Part shown: piece by piece, positions 15,409 to 23,589 of the stretch | Layout: each line of letters starts with the position of its first letter | Numbering within the stretch: the first letter of the stretch is position 1 | Source: Candidatus Fermentibacteraceae bacterium | Lineage (GTDB): Bacteria > Fermentibacterota > Fermentibacteria > Fermentibacterales > JCC-6 | Length of the DNA: 30,027 nucleotides | Direction of reading: 5' to 3' | Assembly: GCA_021162285.1 (NCBI GenBank) | Contig: JAGGYZ010000317.1 | Span: 1 to 30,027, forward strand | Notes under the pieces: model-generated | What the model was told of the DNA's origin: nothing | The model's input: only the letters and a program-made list of their open reading frames with translations | The model's database searches: none | Made by a program: the position numbers and the translations under genes

Positions 15409-16725
15409 TTGCAAAAAAACAACCGACAGAAGAGAATACCTTACAACAAGCGCCGACGGATCATTTCGGGTCCCACAGCCACAGACCTGGAGTCAAAAAC
15501 CAGATTAGAGCTTCAGGATATGGCAAAAGAGGTAGGGATTACCAGAGTAACGAACATCCGTAAAGCCGACCTGATAACAACCATCCTCGAGAAAAAAGCA
15601 GAGAAAAACGGTCTGGGTTTTGCGCAGGGTGTTCTTGAAACACTCAGCGAGGGGTACGGATTTCTCAGAAGCGCAGCCAGCAACTATCTGCCTGGCCCGA
15701 ACGATATCTATGTGTCTCCAAGTCAAATCAAGAGGTTCAACCTTAAAACAGGTGATTCCATCTCGGGTCATGCCAGAAAACCCAGAGATGGAGAGAAGTA
15801 CGCCGCACTGATAAGACTTGAAAAAATCAACGGAATCAGTCCTGAGGAAATCAACTCCAGAAGAAGATTTGAGTCTCTTACTCCTTTTTACCCGGAAGAA
15901 AGATTCACCCTTGAAACAACAGCCAACGAGTATTCCGGAAGGGTAATGGACCTGCTTGTTCCCATTGGAAAAGGGCAGAGGGCTTTGATTGTCTCCCCTC
16001 CAAGAGCTGGAAAAACCGTTCTTCTTCAGCACCTCGCGAACGCTATCACACAGAACCATCCCGAAGTTACACTGATAGTTCTTCTTATAGACGAGAGACC
16101 TGAGGAAGTAACAGACATGAAGCGCCGGGTTCAGGGTGAAGTTGTAAGCTCCACATTTGATGAACCTCCCAAGCGGCATGTTCACATTGCAGATATGGTT
16201 CTTGAAAAGGCCAAGAGACTTGTGGAGTCAGGGAAAGATGTTGTTATTCTTCTTGACAGTATTACCCGTCTGGCCAGAGCAAACAACCAGGTTATACCGC
16301 ATTCCGGCAAAATTCTCTCCGGTGGTGTGGATTCCAATGCTCTTCAGCGCCCGAAAAGGTTTTTCGGCGCGGCAAGAAATATTGTGGAAGGCGGAAGCCT
16401 CACCATAATCGGTACTGCTCTGGTTGATACAGGCAGCAGAATGGACGAGGTTATCTTTGAAGAATTCAAAGGCACGGGAAACTGTGAAATTGTTCTGGAC
16501 AGAAGACTTGCAGACAGAAGAATCTATCCGGCAATAGATGTCACCAAGTCGGGGACAAGACGGGAAGACCTTCTTATGGATGAAGAAACCATCAGCAGGG
16601 TCTGGGTAATGAGAAAAATTCTGGTTGAGATGAGCCCGGTTGATGCAATGGAAACTTTAAAGAAACAACTGTCAAAACACAAATCAAACCGCAGGTTCCT
16701 TGACAACATGCAGAATTACGAGTAG
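15409..16725 (+). CDS. rho: transcription termination factor Rho
   Basis: Rho is the hexameric RNA helicase that ends untranslated transcripts. The 438-residue product has a short basic N-terminal extension, a Rho_N helical domain (about 30-66), the cold-shock-like RNA-binding domain (about 70-142; GYGFLRS and DIYVSPSQIKRFNL) and the RecA-like motor. In the motor the Walker A is SPPRAGKT (196-203), followed by LIDERPEEVTDM, a Walker B VVILLDSITRLARA and the secondary RNA-contact GKILSGGVD. The start is TTG with GGAG nine bases upstream. The 249-base leader contains a 6-bp hairpin (15372-15388) just before the ribosome site. rpmE follows after 33 bases, a conserved pairing. Confidence 0.97.
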   Translation: MQKNNRQKRIPYNKRRRIISGPTATDLESKTRLELQDMAKEVGITRVTNIRKADLITTILEKKAEKNGLGFAQGVLETLSEGYGFLRSAASNYLPGPNDIYVSPSQIKRFNLKTGDSISGHARKPRDGEKYAALIRLEKINGISPEEINSRRRFESLTPFYPEERFTLETTANEYSGRVMDLLVPIGKGQRALIVSPPRAGKTVLLQHLANAITQNHPEVTLIVLLIDERPEEVTDMKRRVQGEVVSSTFDEPPKRHVHIADMVLEKAKRLVESGKDVVILLDSITRLARANNQVIPHSGKILSGGVDSNALQRPKRFFGAARNIVEGGSLTIIGTALVDTGSRMDEVIFEEFKGTGNCEIVLDRRLADRRIYPAIDVTKSGTRREDLLMDEETISRVWVMRKILVEMSPVDAMETLKKQLSKHKSNRRFLDNMQNYE

Positions 16726-16758
16726 TATACGGCGATTTTCAGCACGGAGGAAAAAGTA

Positions 16759-16977
16759 ATGAAAAAAGGCATACATCCTAAGTATGGGGAAGCTGTATTC
16801 TCCTGCGCGTGTGGCAACGAAGTTCGTACAAAATCTACAGGGGGCGATCACAGATTCGATATCTGTTCAGCTTGCCATCCTTTTTATACCGGCAAGCAGA
16901 AACTTATAGATTCTGCAGGCAGGGTGGATAAGTACCTCAGGAAATACGGTCTTCAAAAGGACGAGCAGGAGGGATAA
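16759..16977 (+). CDS. rpmE: 50S ribosomal protein L31, zinc-binding form
   Basis: The 72-residue protein opens MKKGIHPKYGEAVFSCACGN and carries two cysteine pairs (CAC near 16-18 and CSAC near 36-39). This identifies the C+ zinc form of L31 rather than the zinc-free YkgM form. The segment HPFYTGKQKLIDSAGRVDKY is diagnostic. CGGAGG lies eight bases before the ATG. It follows rho by 33 bases and is followed by a terminator-like hairpin. Confidence 0.97.
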   Translation: MKKGIHPKYGEAVFSCACGNEVRTKSTGGDHRFDICSACHPFYTGKQKLIDSAGRVDKYLRKYGLQKDEQEG

Positions 16978-16997
16978 CAATCCCAATGCGATAATGG

Positions 16998-17024
16998 AAC
17001 GGGAGGCAATGTGCCTCCCGTTTT
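16998..17024 (+). terminator. terminator-like hairpin after rpmE
   Basis: A perfect 11-bp stem (16998-17008 with 17012-17022) around a 3-base ATG loop ends in a short run of four Ts. The brief T run suggests partial termination, which would lower expression of the DUF1385-prfA genes relative to rpmE. Confidence 0.7.
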
Positions 17025-17041
17025 GCACATATTGGAGAATC

Positions 17042-18007
17042 ATGACTAAAAAAAGACCGAATATAGGCGGACAGGCTCTGATAGAGGGTGTTTTCATGCG
17101 TGCACCCAAAGGTGCTGCTGCTGCTGTAAGAAAACCGGACGGCACCATTGTTGCGAGGGACATGAGTTACCTGTTGCCACCTGTAAGAACCGGAATTCTA
17201 AGCAAACCGGTGTTCAGAGGAGCAGTTAACCTCATAGAAACCATGAAAATGGGGTTCAGCGCACTAAACTGGTCCGCAGAAACCGTCGAAGAGAAAAAAG
17301 ACTCCAGCAAGGAAAAATCTTCCAGTGTAACAAAGTGGCTTTCCAACATCGCAGCAGTGATTCTGGCTGTTGTTCTTTTTGCATGGCTTCCCCTGCGCCT
17401 GGCTGCCTGGATTGTATCTCTGTTTTCGTTTTCCACAGGGGGGCTGGAACAGTTCTACATCCACATCATTGCCGGAACATTCAGAATACTGGCTTTCGTG
17501 CTCTACATAGCAGCCATCTCGTTGATGCCGGACATCCGCCGGGTTTTCATGTACCACGGTGCAGAGCATCAGGTGATCCATGCCTGGGAAAACGGTTCAG
17601 ACAACCTTGCAGAAGACGCCGGAAAAAACTCCCCTCTTCACGCCAGATGCGGCACAAGTTTCCTGATGTATGTGATGGTTGTTACCATACTGTGTTACAG
17701 CATTATAGATTCTCTGGTATACCTTACCACCGGCGTATCACCGGCAGCCCACTGGAGGGTACTCTACCATCTGCCGCTTATTCCCCTGGTTATGGGTGTT
17801 TCCTACGAGGTTCTCAAGCTGGCCGACAAACACCTTGACACTTCAGCTTTTGCCAGAGCTCTCTCCCGGCCCGGTCTGTGGCTTCAGCATCTCACAACAC
17901 GGCCGGCTACCCCGGAGATGCTTGAAGTTTCTGAAACTGCGGCAAAGATGGCACTGGGTCTGGATCTGCCCCCGGAGATCGAAATTGCAGAGGAGCCATC
18001 TGAATGA
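17042..18007 (+). CDS. DUF1385 membrane protein (YqhQ-like)
   Basis: The protein has 321 residues from the ATG at 17042, which has GGAGA upstream. The in-frame ATG at 16994 would start inside the rpmE terminator and is rejected. The N-terminus carries the family signature IGGQALIEGVFMRAP. Hydrophobic segments lie at about 95-125, 140-170 and in two further stretches, and the second signature YHGAEHQVIHAWENG is near 167-181. The biochemical role of DUF1385 is not known to me. In several phyla it is found beside rpmE and prfA, as here. The stop overlaps prfA by four bases (ATGA). Confidence 0.9.
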   Translation: MTKKRPNIGGQALIEGVFMRAPKGAAAAVRKPDGTIVARDMSYLLPPVRTGILSKPVFRGAVNLIETMKMGFSALNWSAETVEEKKDSSKEKSSSVTKWLSNIAAVILAVVLFAWLPLRLAAWIVSLFSFSTGGLEQFYIHIIAGTFRILAFVLYIAAISLMPDIRRVFMYHGAEHQVIHAWENGSDNLAEDAGKNSPLHARCGTSFLMYVMVVTILCYSIIDSLVYLTTGVSPAAHWRVLYHLPLIPLVMGVSYEVLKLADKHLDTSAFARALSRPGLWLQHLTTRPATPEMLEVSETAAKMALGLDLPPEIEIAEEPSE

Positions 18008-19080
18008 CGGCAAAAGAAGAACAGAAGAAGATCAAGGCGCGGCTTGACGAAATAGACAGTGCCCTGTGCAAACCTGAAACTCTCAGGAGCCGCCTGCTTA
18101 TGAAATCTCTCAATACGGAGAGGTACAGTCTTGTCAGGATCAACGATACCCTTGTGGACATTCTCGACACGCAATCCCTGCTTGAGGAGATGAATTCCGC
18201 CGCATCGGGAAATGACCCGGAGCTTTCCGAAATGGCATCAGATGAAATACCGGAGCTGAAGACAAGAATGAGCAAGCTCAACCATCAGCTGAAAGTACTG
18301 CTGATTCCTCCGGACCCCAACGATCAGCGTGGTGTAGTCATGGAGATCAGAGCAGGTACAGGAGGAGAGGAGGCCGCTCTTTTTGCTGGAAGCATTTTCA
18401 AAATGTACAGCTACTATGCCCAGAAAAAAGGGTGGAAATCGGAAGTTATCAGTGCCAGGGAGAGCGACAGAGGGGGATACAAGGAAATAATCCTGAACCT
18501 TTCCGGCAACGGTGTTTACAGCAGGCTGAAATACGAATCCGGTGTTCACCGGGTACAGAGGGTGCCTGAAACAGAAACAAGCGGAAGAATACACACATCA
18601 GCCTGTACCGTTGCAGTGCTTCCAGAGGCTGAAGAGGTAGATGTGGAGATAAAAAGTGACGAGCTCAGAGTGGATGTGTACCGTTCCAGCGGTCCGGGAG
18701 GACAGAGCGTTAACACAACTGACTCCGCTGTAAGGATAACCCACCTCCCCACTGGAACCGTTGTTTCCTGTCAGGACGAAAAAAGCCAGATAAAGAACAA
18801 AGCCAAGGCTATGAAAGTTCTTCGTTCCAGACTGCTTATTGTGAAACAGGAAGAAGAAAACGCCAAGCGTTCAGAGAGCAGAAAATCCATGGTCGGCTCT
18901 GGAGACCGGTCGGCGAAAATCCGTACATACAATTTTCCCCAGGGAAGATTCACCGATCACAGAATCCATCTCACAATGCACAACTTGAGTGATATCCTCA
19001 GCGGCAACCTCGACCAGGTAATCGAAGCCCTCATCAAGGCTGATCAGGATAAGATCCTCGCAGCAAGGGCAGAGAAGTGA
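18004..19080 (+). CDS. prfA: peptide chain release factor 1
   Basis: RF1 reads UAA and UAG and triggers release of the finished protein. The 358-residue product has the GGQ motif in SSGPGGQSVNTTDSAVRITH (near 228-231), and the anticodon-like tripeptide is PET within RVQRVPETETSGRIHTSACT. The P-x-T form is that of RF1, as opposed to SPF in RF2. Length and domain order are standard. It overlaps the DUF1385 gene by four bases, and its methyltransferase gene prmC starts seven bases after its stop. Confidence 0.96.
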   Translation: MTAKEEQKKIKARLDEIDSALCKPETLRSRLLMKSLNTERYSLVRINDTLVDILDTQSLLEEMNSAASGNDPELSEMASDEIPELKTRMSKLNHQLKVLLIPPDPNDQRGVVMEIRAGTGGEEAALFAGSIFKMYSYYAQKKGWKSEVISARESDRGGYKEIILNLSGNGVYSRLKYESGVHRVQRVPETETSGRIHTSACTVAVLPEAEEVDVEIKSDELRVDVYRSSGPGGQSVNTTDSAVRITHLPTGTVVSCQDEKSQIKNKAKAMKVLRSRLLIVKQEEENAKRSESRKSMVGSGDRSAKIRTYNFPQGRFTDHRIHLTMHNLSDILSGNLDQVIEALIKADQDKILAARAEK

Positions 19081-19086
19081 CACCCC

Positions 19087-19923
19087 GTGACTGTTGCTGA
19101 TATAGTAGCATCGGCTGCCGGAAAACTGAAGGTCGCAGGTTTTGTGGATTCTGTGTGGCAGGCGAGGGTACTTGCGGCTCATGTTCTTTCCCTGAAACCG
19201 GCACAGCTTTACGCAGCAGACAACCAGCAACTCAACCTTTCCGCTCAGATAAAATATTTTATCCTCTTAAACAGACGCCTGTCGGGAATACCTCTGCAGC
19301 AGGTAATCGGCGAGTGGGACTTCTATGGTAGAACATTCAAGGTTGATGGAAGAGCACTTGTCCCGCGACCTGAGACCGAACTTCTGGTAGATTTCATTAC
19401 TTCCTGTAACCTGCCGGTGAAACCACGTATAGCAGACATAGGAACCGGCTCCGGGATCATCGGGATATCTCTTGCCCTTGAAATTCCCCTCTCAACAGTT
19501 ACGGGAACCGATATCTCCACACAGGCTCTGGAGCTGGCAGCAGAGAACGCAAGGCTTCTCTCTGCGGAGAACTACTCTACTCTGAACTGCAATCTTACAG
19601 ACGCTCTTACTGGAAAATACGATGTGATAGTCGCCAACCTCCCCTACATTCCCACCGGAGAAATCTCTGTGCTTCAGCCTGAAGTAAAAAATTACGATCC
19701 CGCTGTGGCACTGGATGGGGGAATCGATGGAACTTTGCTTATATTGGAACTGGTAAAAAAAACGCCGGACAAGCTGAAACCCGGCGGGCTGATCGTTCTG
19801 GAAACCGGTGATGATCAGAAAAACACAGTTTCCGGTTTTTTTGCAGGCGGTCTCTGGGCTGAAGTCCGGGAGCATGATGATCTTGCCGGAAAGCACAGAA
19901 TGGTCACCGCGAGAAGGAGGTAG
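19087..19923 (+). CDS. prmC: release factor glutamine methyltransferase PrmC
   Basis: PrmC methylates the glutamine of the GGQ loop in release factors, using S-adenosylmethionine. The 278-residue product has an N-terminal helical domain with ALVPRPETELLVD, the SAM loop ADIGTGSGIIGISLA and a catalytic motif that reads ANLPYIP, so NPPY is altered to NLPY. The C-terminus ends with the family pattern AGKHRMVTARR. The start is GTG, with a weak GAAGTGA stretch before it. It lies directly between prfA, whose product is its substrate, and ispG. Confidence 0.93.
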   Translation: MTVADIVASAAGKLKVAGFVDSVWQARVLAAHVLSLKPAQLYAADNQQLNLSAQIKYFILLNRRLSGIPLQQVIGEWDFYGRTFKVDGRALVPRPETELLVDFITSCNLPVKPRIADIGTGSGIIGISLALEIPLSTVTGTDISTQALELAAENARLLSAENYSTLNCNLTDALTGKYDVIVANLPYIPTGEISVLQPEVKNYDPAVALDGGIDGTLLILELVKKTPDKLKPGGLIVLETGDDQKNTVSGFFAGGLWAEVREHDDLAGKHRMVTARRR

Positions 19924-19925
19924 AT

Positions 19926-20981
19926 TTGTCTTCCAGGCTTGGTGTGCAGATAGGGAAAGTATCCATAGGAGCAGGAGCACCTGTTGCCGTTCAGTCCATG
20001 ACAAATACACCAACCTCAGACCACGCCTTAACCCTGCAGCAGATATACAAACTTGCCACTCTGGGGACGGAGATCGTACGGGTCTCAGTTCCAGATGATC
20101 AATCGGCGGATTCTCTGTTCAGAATTGTGGAAAAATCTCCTGTTCCAGTGGTCGCAGACATACATTTCAGAACAGATCTTGCCATAAAATCTCTAGAGGC
20201 GGGGGTACACAAACTGCGGCTCAACCCAGGAAACATAAGGCTTGCAGAAGATGTGCACAGAATAGCCGAACTAGCTGGCAGCAAAGGTGTTCCAATAAGA
20301 ATAGGCGTGAACTCTGGAAGTGTTCCCGGTGATCTGCGTGAAAAGTACTCCGGTGTAAACGAAGACTCCATGTGGGCTGCTGCAGAAAGACACATTGCCC
20401 TTCTCACGGAAACCGGCTTCCACAACATCGTTCTTTCTCTTAAATCGTCGGACCCCATGCTCACAGTACGGGTTAACCGGAAAGCCAGCGCGGAATGCCC
20501 CTATCCTCTGCACCTGGGTGTAACTGAAGCCGGTCCAAGAGGAACTGCCGAAATACGAAGTGCGGTTGCCATGGGTATTCTCCTTAGCGAAGGCATCGGA
20601 GACACCATCAGAGTTTCTATCTCGGGATCTCCGGAACCGGAACCCCTGGCAGGGTGGGAGATACTGTCCTCCCTTGACCTGAGGCACAGATTTGTAAGAA
20701 TTGTCAGCTGTCCTACCTGCGCCAGAACCCGTCTGGATGTTGAGGCTCTTGCCCTGAAGGTTCAGCAGATGGTACAGGGTCACCGGTTGCCGGTTACCGT
20801 TGCTGTAATGGGCTGCGAGGTAAACGGTCCCGGAGAAGCAAGAGATGCCGATCTGGCGGTAATTGGAACTCCCACAGGATTTATGCTGTGGAAAAACGGA
20901 AAATCTCTGGGAGCTGTTCCAGAAGATAAACTAGAAACAAGACTTATGGAAGAACTCAATAATATTGAAAGGCGGCGCTGA
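19926..20981 (+). CDS. ispG: 4-hydroxy-3-methylbut-2-enyl diphosphate synthase IspG
   Basis: IspG (GcpE) performs the sixth step of the non-mevalonate (MEP) isoprenoid pathway, a reductive ring opening at a 4Fe-4S cluster. The 351-residue protein shows the TIM-barrel signatures VAVQSMTNTPTSD, PVVADIHFRTDLAI and LRLNPGN. The cluster ligands are at the C-terminal end (SCPTCARTRLDVE and MGCEVNGPGEARDAD). The start is TTG with GAAGGAGG just upstream. It lies two bases after the prmC stop. No other MEP-pathway gene is in the window. Confidence 0.96.
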   Translation: MSSRLGVQIGKVSIGAGAPVAVQSMTNTPTSDHALTLQQIYKLATLGTEIVRVSVPDDQSADSLFRIVEKSPVPVVADIHFRTDLAIKSLEAGVHKLRLNPGNIRLAEDVHRIAELAGSKGVPIRIGVNSGSVPGDLREKYSGVNEDSMWAAAERHIALLTETGFHNIVLSLKSSDPMLTVRVNRKASAECPYPLHLGVTEAGPRGTAEIRSAVAMGILLSEGIGDTIRVSISGSPEPEPLAGWEILSSLDLRHRFVRIVSCPTCARTRLDVEALALKVQQMVQGHRLPVTVAVMGCEVNGPGEARDADLAVIGTPTGFMLWKNGKSLGAVPEDKLETRLMEELNNIERRR

Positions 20982-20982
20982 A

Positions 20983-22407
20983 GTGGGCACAGGGATAATT
21001 GATGCAGTTCAAAGCAAACTGAAGGAAAAAGGTGTCGAGGAGCTGGATATCAGATTCACAGACATTCTTGGATACTGGAGACATGTAACCATTCCCCTGG
21101 CTTCGGCTCCCAGCGATCTTTTCCTGCGGGGTGTGGGATTTGACGGTTCCACACTGGACGGTATGAGCAGTGTGGAATCCGGTGACCTTGCTCTGGTACC
21201 CGATTCCAAACGGCTTTACTTCGACAGTTTTCCCAGGAAAAAAACCGTGGTGCTTTTTGGAGACATTGTAGACTTCAGTACAGGCCACTCCTACTCCCGC
21301 GATCCAAGAGGGATAGCGAGAAAGGCCGACAATCTCCTGAAATTCTCCGGTATTGCCACAGACAGTTTCTGGGCTCCTGAATTCGAATTCAACCTGCTTG
21401 ACAAGGCAAGATTCTGGGAAAAACCGGGAGGAGCCGGGTACGAGTTCGGCAGTATAGAGAATCCTGCCGCTTCGGAAGATCCTTCCTCCCACGGTCTTGT
21501 TCACCCCACACACAGTGGATACCATGCCATGTTCCCTGTGGACAGCCTGCACGATGTCCGTGGAGAGATGGCATCTCTGATGCACGATGCAGGGATAAAT
21601 GTAAAGTATCATCACCATGAAGTTGGACGGTGGGGGCAGTCCGAGATCGAGGTGCAGTTCTCCCCCATGCTTACAAGTGCCGACAACGCAATGATAACCA
21701 AGCACATCATTCGCAATGTTGCCCTTGGGAACAACATGGCCGCAACATTCATGCCCAAACCCATGGCCGGTGAACCGGGCAACGGTATGCACTTTCACCT
21801 GTACTTTGAAAAGGCAGGAGAGCGTATTTTCTTTAATAAGGAAGGCTACTGCAGCCTCAGCTCCACAGCCAGAAGCGCCATTGCCGGTATCCTTCACCAC
21901 GCCAGGGCTCTGTGCGCTTTCACAAACCCCAGCGTAAACAGTTACAGACGACTGGTTCCCAACCAGGAAGCTCCTGTTTACCGCTTCTTCAGCGGGCCCA
22001 ACCGGTCTGCAGCGATCAGGGTTCCCGCCTATGCCCGGTCTCCGAAGAAGATGAGGTTTGAATACAGAGTTGCCGATGGAACATGCAACCCCTATCTTGC
22101 GATGAGCTCCATGCTCATGGCTGCCATTGACGGAATCAAGAAAGAAATGGTTCCCGAAGATATGGGATTCGGTCCTATAGACGAAAATGTTTTCGCACAG
22201 GGTTACGACACTTCAGATCTTTCGAGACTTCCCGAAAATCTGGATGAAGCTCTGGATGACCTGGCCTCCGACAGAGAATTCCTTGAAAGCGAAGATGTGT
22301 TTACTCCGGATTTCATCGATGCATTCATTGCAATGAAAAGAGATGAAACAGCACTGTTCAGGGGAAACCCGCACCCGCTTGAACACAAGTTGTACTTCTC
22401 ACTATAG
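20983..22407 (+). CDS. glnA: type I glutamine synthetase
   Basis: This enzyme makes glutamine from glutamate, ammonia and ATP. I start it at the GTG at 20983, one base after the ispG stop, with AAAGGCGG upstream, giving 474 residues. Recognised elements are the beta-grasp loop GFDGSTLDGMSSVESGDLAL, the first metal pair PEFEFNLLD, the YHHHEVGRWGQSEIEVQF metal segment, GNGMHFHLYF with the ammonia-site His, NSYRRLVPNQEAPVY, and RFEYRVADGTCNPYLA. The adenylylation-loop Tyr found in E. coli NLYDLPPEE appears replaced: the aligned stretch reads ENVFAQGYDTSDL. Paralogs of this fold use other amines, so a role outside bulk nitrogen assimilation is possible. A lipoprotein gene follows after nine bases. 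Confidence 0.88.
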   Translation: MGTGIIDAVQSKLKEKGVEELDIRFTDILGYWRHVTIPLASAPSDLFLRGVGFDGSTLDGMSSVESGDLALVPDSKRLYFDSFPRKKTVVLFGDIVDFSTGHSYSRDPRGIARKADNLLKFSGIATDSFWAPEFEFNLLDKARFWEKPGGAGYEFGSIENPAASEDPSSHGLVHPTHSGYHAMFPVDSLHDVRGEMASLMHDAGINVKYHHHEVGRWGQSEIEVQFSPMLTSADNAMITKHIIRNVALGNNMAATFMPKPMAGEPGNGMHFHLYFEKAGERIFFNKEGYCSLSSTARSAIAGILHHARALCAFTNPSVNSYRRLVPNQEAPVYRFFSGPNRSAAIRVPAYARSPKKMRFEYRVADGTCNPYLAMSSMLMAAIDGIKKEMVPEDMGFGPIDENVFAQGYDTSDLSRLPENLDEALDDLASDREFLESEDVFTPDFIDAFIAMKRDETALFRGNPHPLEHKLYFSL

Positions 22408-22416
22408 GGAGTAACG

Positions 22417-23589
22417 ATGAAACAGACAGTCTCGGTGTTGTGTATTCTTTCCCTGATTGTCGTGGCTGCCTGCGGCAATGAATCTCAGGGAACAGACAGT
22501 GCTCTGGAACAGCAGGCAGGGAACGAGACTGCAGGCGCTGTTATGCCTGAGGTTGACCACTGGCTTGTAGTTACCGACTCAATCGGGGTGGAACTTGGCG
22601 ATTCAAATTTCGTTTTCGGTCAGATCGTGGGTGCTCAGTTCATGCCAGACGGCGATATAGTTGTAGCTGACATGATGAAAAGCAAAATCAGCATCTTCTC
22701 TCCCGAAGGAGAGTTTGTTGCCTCTGCCGGCCGCCAGGGAAGCGGACCGGGAGAGTATCAACTTGTTTCAACTGTTGCAGTTACCGCTGAAGGCGGATTA
22801 ATCGTACCGGATGCCATGGGGGGAAAACTCAACTTCTATGATTCAGACTACAATTTCGTCGACGCAATGACAGGCTTTTTTCCATCTCCCCCTGTAATGA
22901 TCTCCTCTGTGACCGGAGGCTTTGTAGGTTTGAAACCGGAGTTCGAACAGACGGAAGAAGACATGAGAACCGGTATGGGCATCTATCTGTGGACAGACTC
23001 CGCAACAGCCGATCTGGAATACATAAAAAACATGATTCCTTTTGACCTAAATGATCTTGGAGCCACAGTAAAGACCATGGTGCTGTTTGATGCTGACTGT
23101 AACGGCAATGTTTTTCTCGCACCCTACTCCACCGAAGATTACACAATCACCTGTGTGTCTCCTGACGGAGAAGAACTCTGGAACATCACAGAAGAACAGG
23201 CTGCCGTCAAAAAGACCGATGAGGAAATTGAAGAAGAAAAAGAGCTGGTCAGATCAAGATTGATTGCCAGCGGTGCTCCTGCAGCAATGGCGGAGAATTA
23301 CCAGGTTGAAGAATACAAAGCATTTATATCCATGCTGGAAGTCGACAACCTCCACAGACTCTGGGTTCAGAGCGGGCTGTATGACTCTGCCTTCTACAGG
23401 GTATACAACTGTGACAACGGGGATTTCCTGTTCACTGCGGCACTCCGTGCGGATGACGAGCACGAAGGTGTTACACCAACAATCTGCGAATACGGTGTAA
23501 CGGGCTTTGATCCGAACACAGACACCTGGTCAAGGCTGTACATCATTCATCCTGAAGAGCCTGATCTGTTTCAGACTCAGGACTGGTAA
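22417..23589 (+). CDS. 6-bladed beta-propeller-like lipoprotein
   Basis: The 390-residue protein has a lipoprotein signal peptide with lipobox VAAC (Cys near 19) and a short polar linker (about 20-43). The remainder is made of repeating strand units. The segments AQFMPDGDIVVADMMKSKIS, IFSPEGEFVASAGRQGSGPG and EYQLVSTVAVTAEGGLIVPD resemble the NHL-like 6-bladed propeller proteins that are abundant in Bacteroidetes-type genomes. Its substrate or partner is unknown. GGGAG lies five bases before the ATG and it follows glnA by nine bases, so it may be co-transcribed. Its stop directly abuts the stop of the convergent arylsulfotransferase-like gene. Confidence 0.78.
   Translation: MKQTVSVLCILSLIVVAACGNESQGTDSALEQQAGNETAGAVMPEVDHWLVVTDSIGVELGDSNFVFGQIVGAQFMPDGDIVVADMMKSKISIFSPEGEFVASAGRQGSGPGEYQLVSTVAVTAEGGLIVPDAMGGKLNFYDSDYNFVDAMTGFFPSPPVMISSVTGGFVGLKPEFEQTEEDMRTGMGIYLWTDSATADLEYIKNMIPFDLNDLGATVKTMVLFDADCNGNVFLAPYSTEDYTITCVSPDGEELWNITEEQAAVKKTDEEIEEEKELVRSRLIASGAPAAMAENYQVEEYKAFISMLEVDNLHRLWVQSGLYDSAFYRVYNCDNGDFLFTAALRADDEHEGVTPTICEYGVTGFDPNTDTWSRLYIIHPEEPDLFQTQDW

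Noticed and set aside
15287..15508. 73-codon GTG frame in the rho leader, a possible rho leader peptide
   Set aside because: It has no good ribosome site and overlaps rho out of frame by about 100 bases. A plausible -10 box (TATACT at 15298) would even place its start upstream of the transcript.
15505..16185. Leftward 226-codon frame opposite rho
   Set aside because: It is an antisense shadow of a certain rho gene with no family features.
16994..17041. Upstream in-frame ATG giving a 16-residue extension of the DUF1385 protein
   Set aside because: It falls inside the rpmE terminator hairpin, and the family signature starts right after the ATG at 17042, which has its own ribosome site.
20956..21900. 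Leftward 314-codon frame opposite glnA
   Set aside because: It is an antisense shadow; the Cys/His-rich look comes from reverse-complemented glnA codons.
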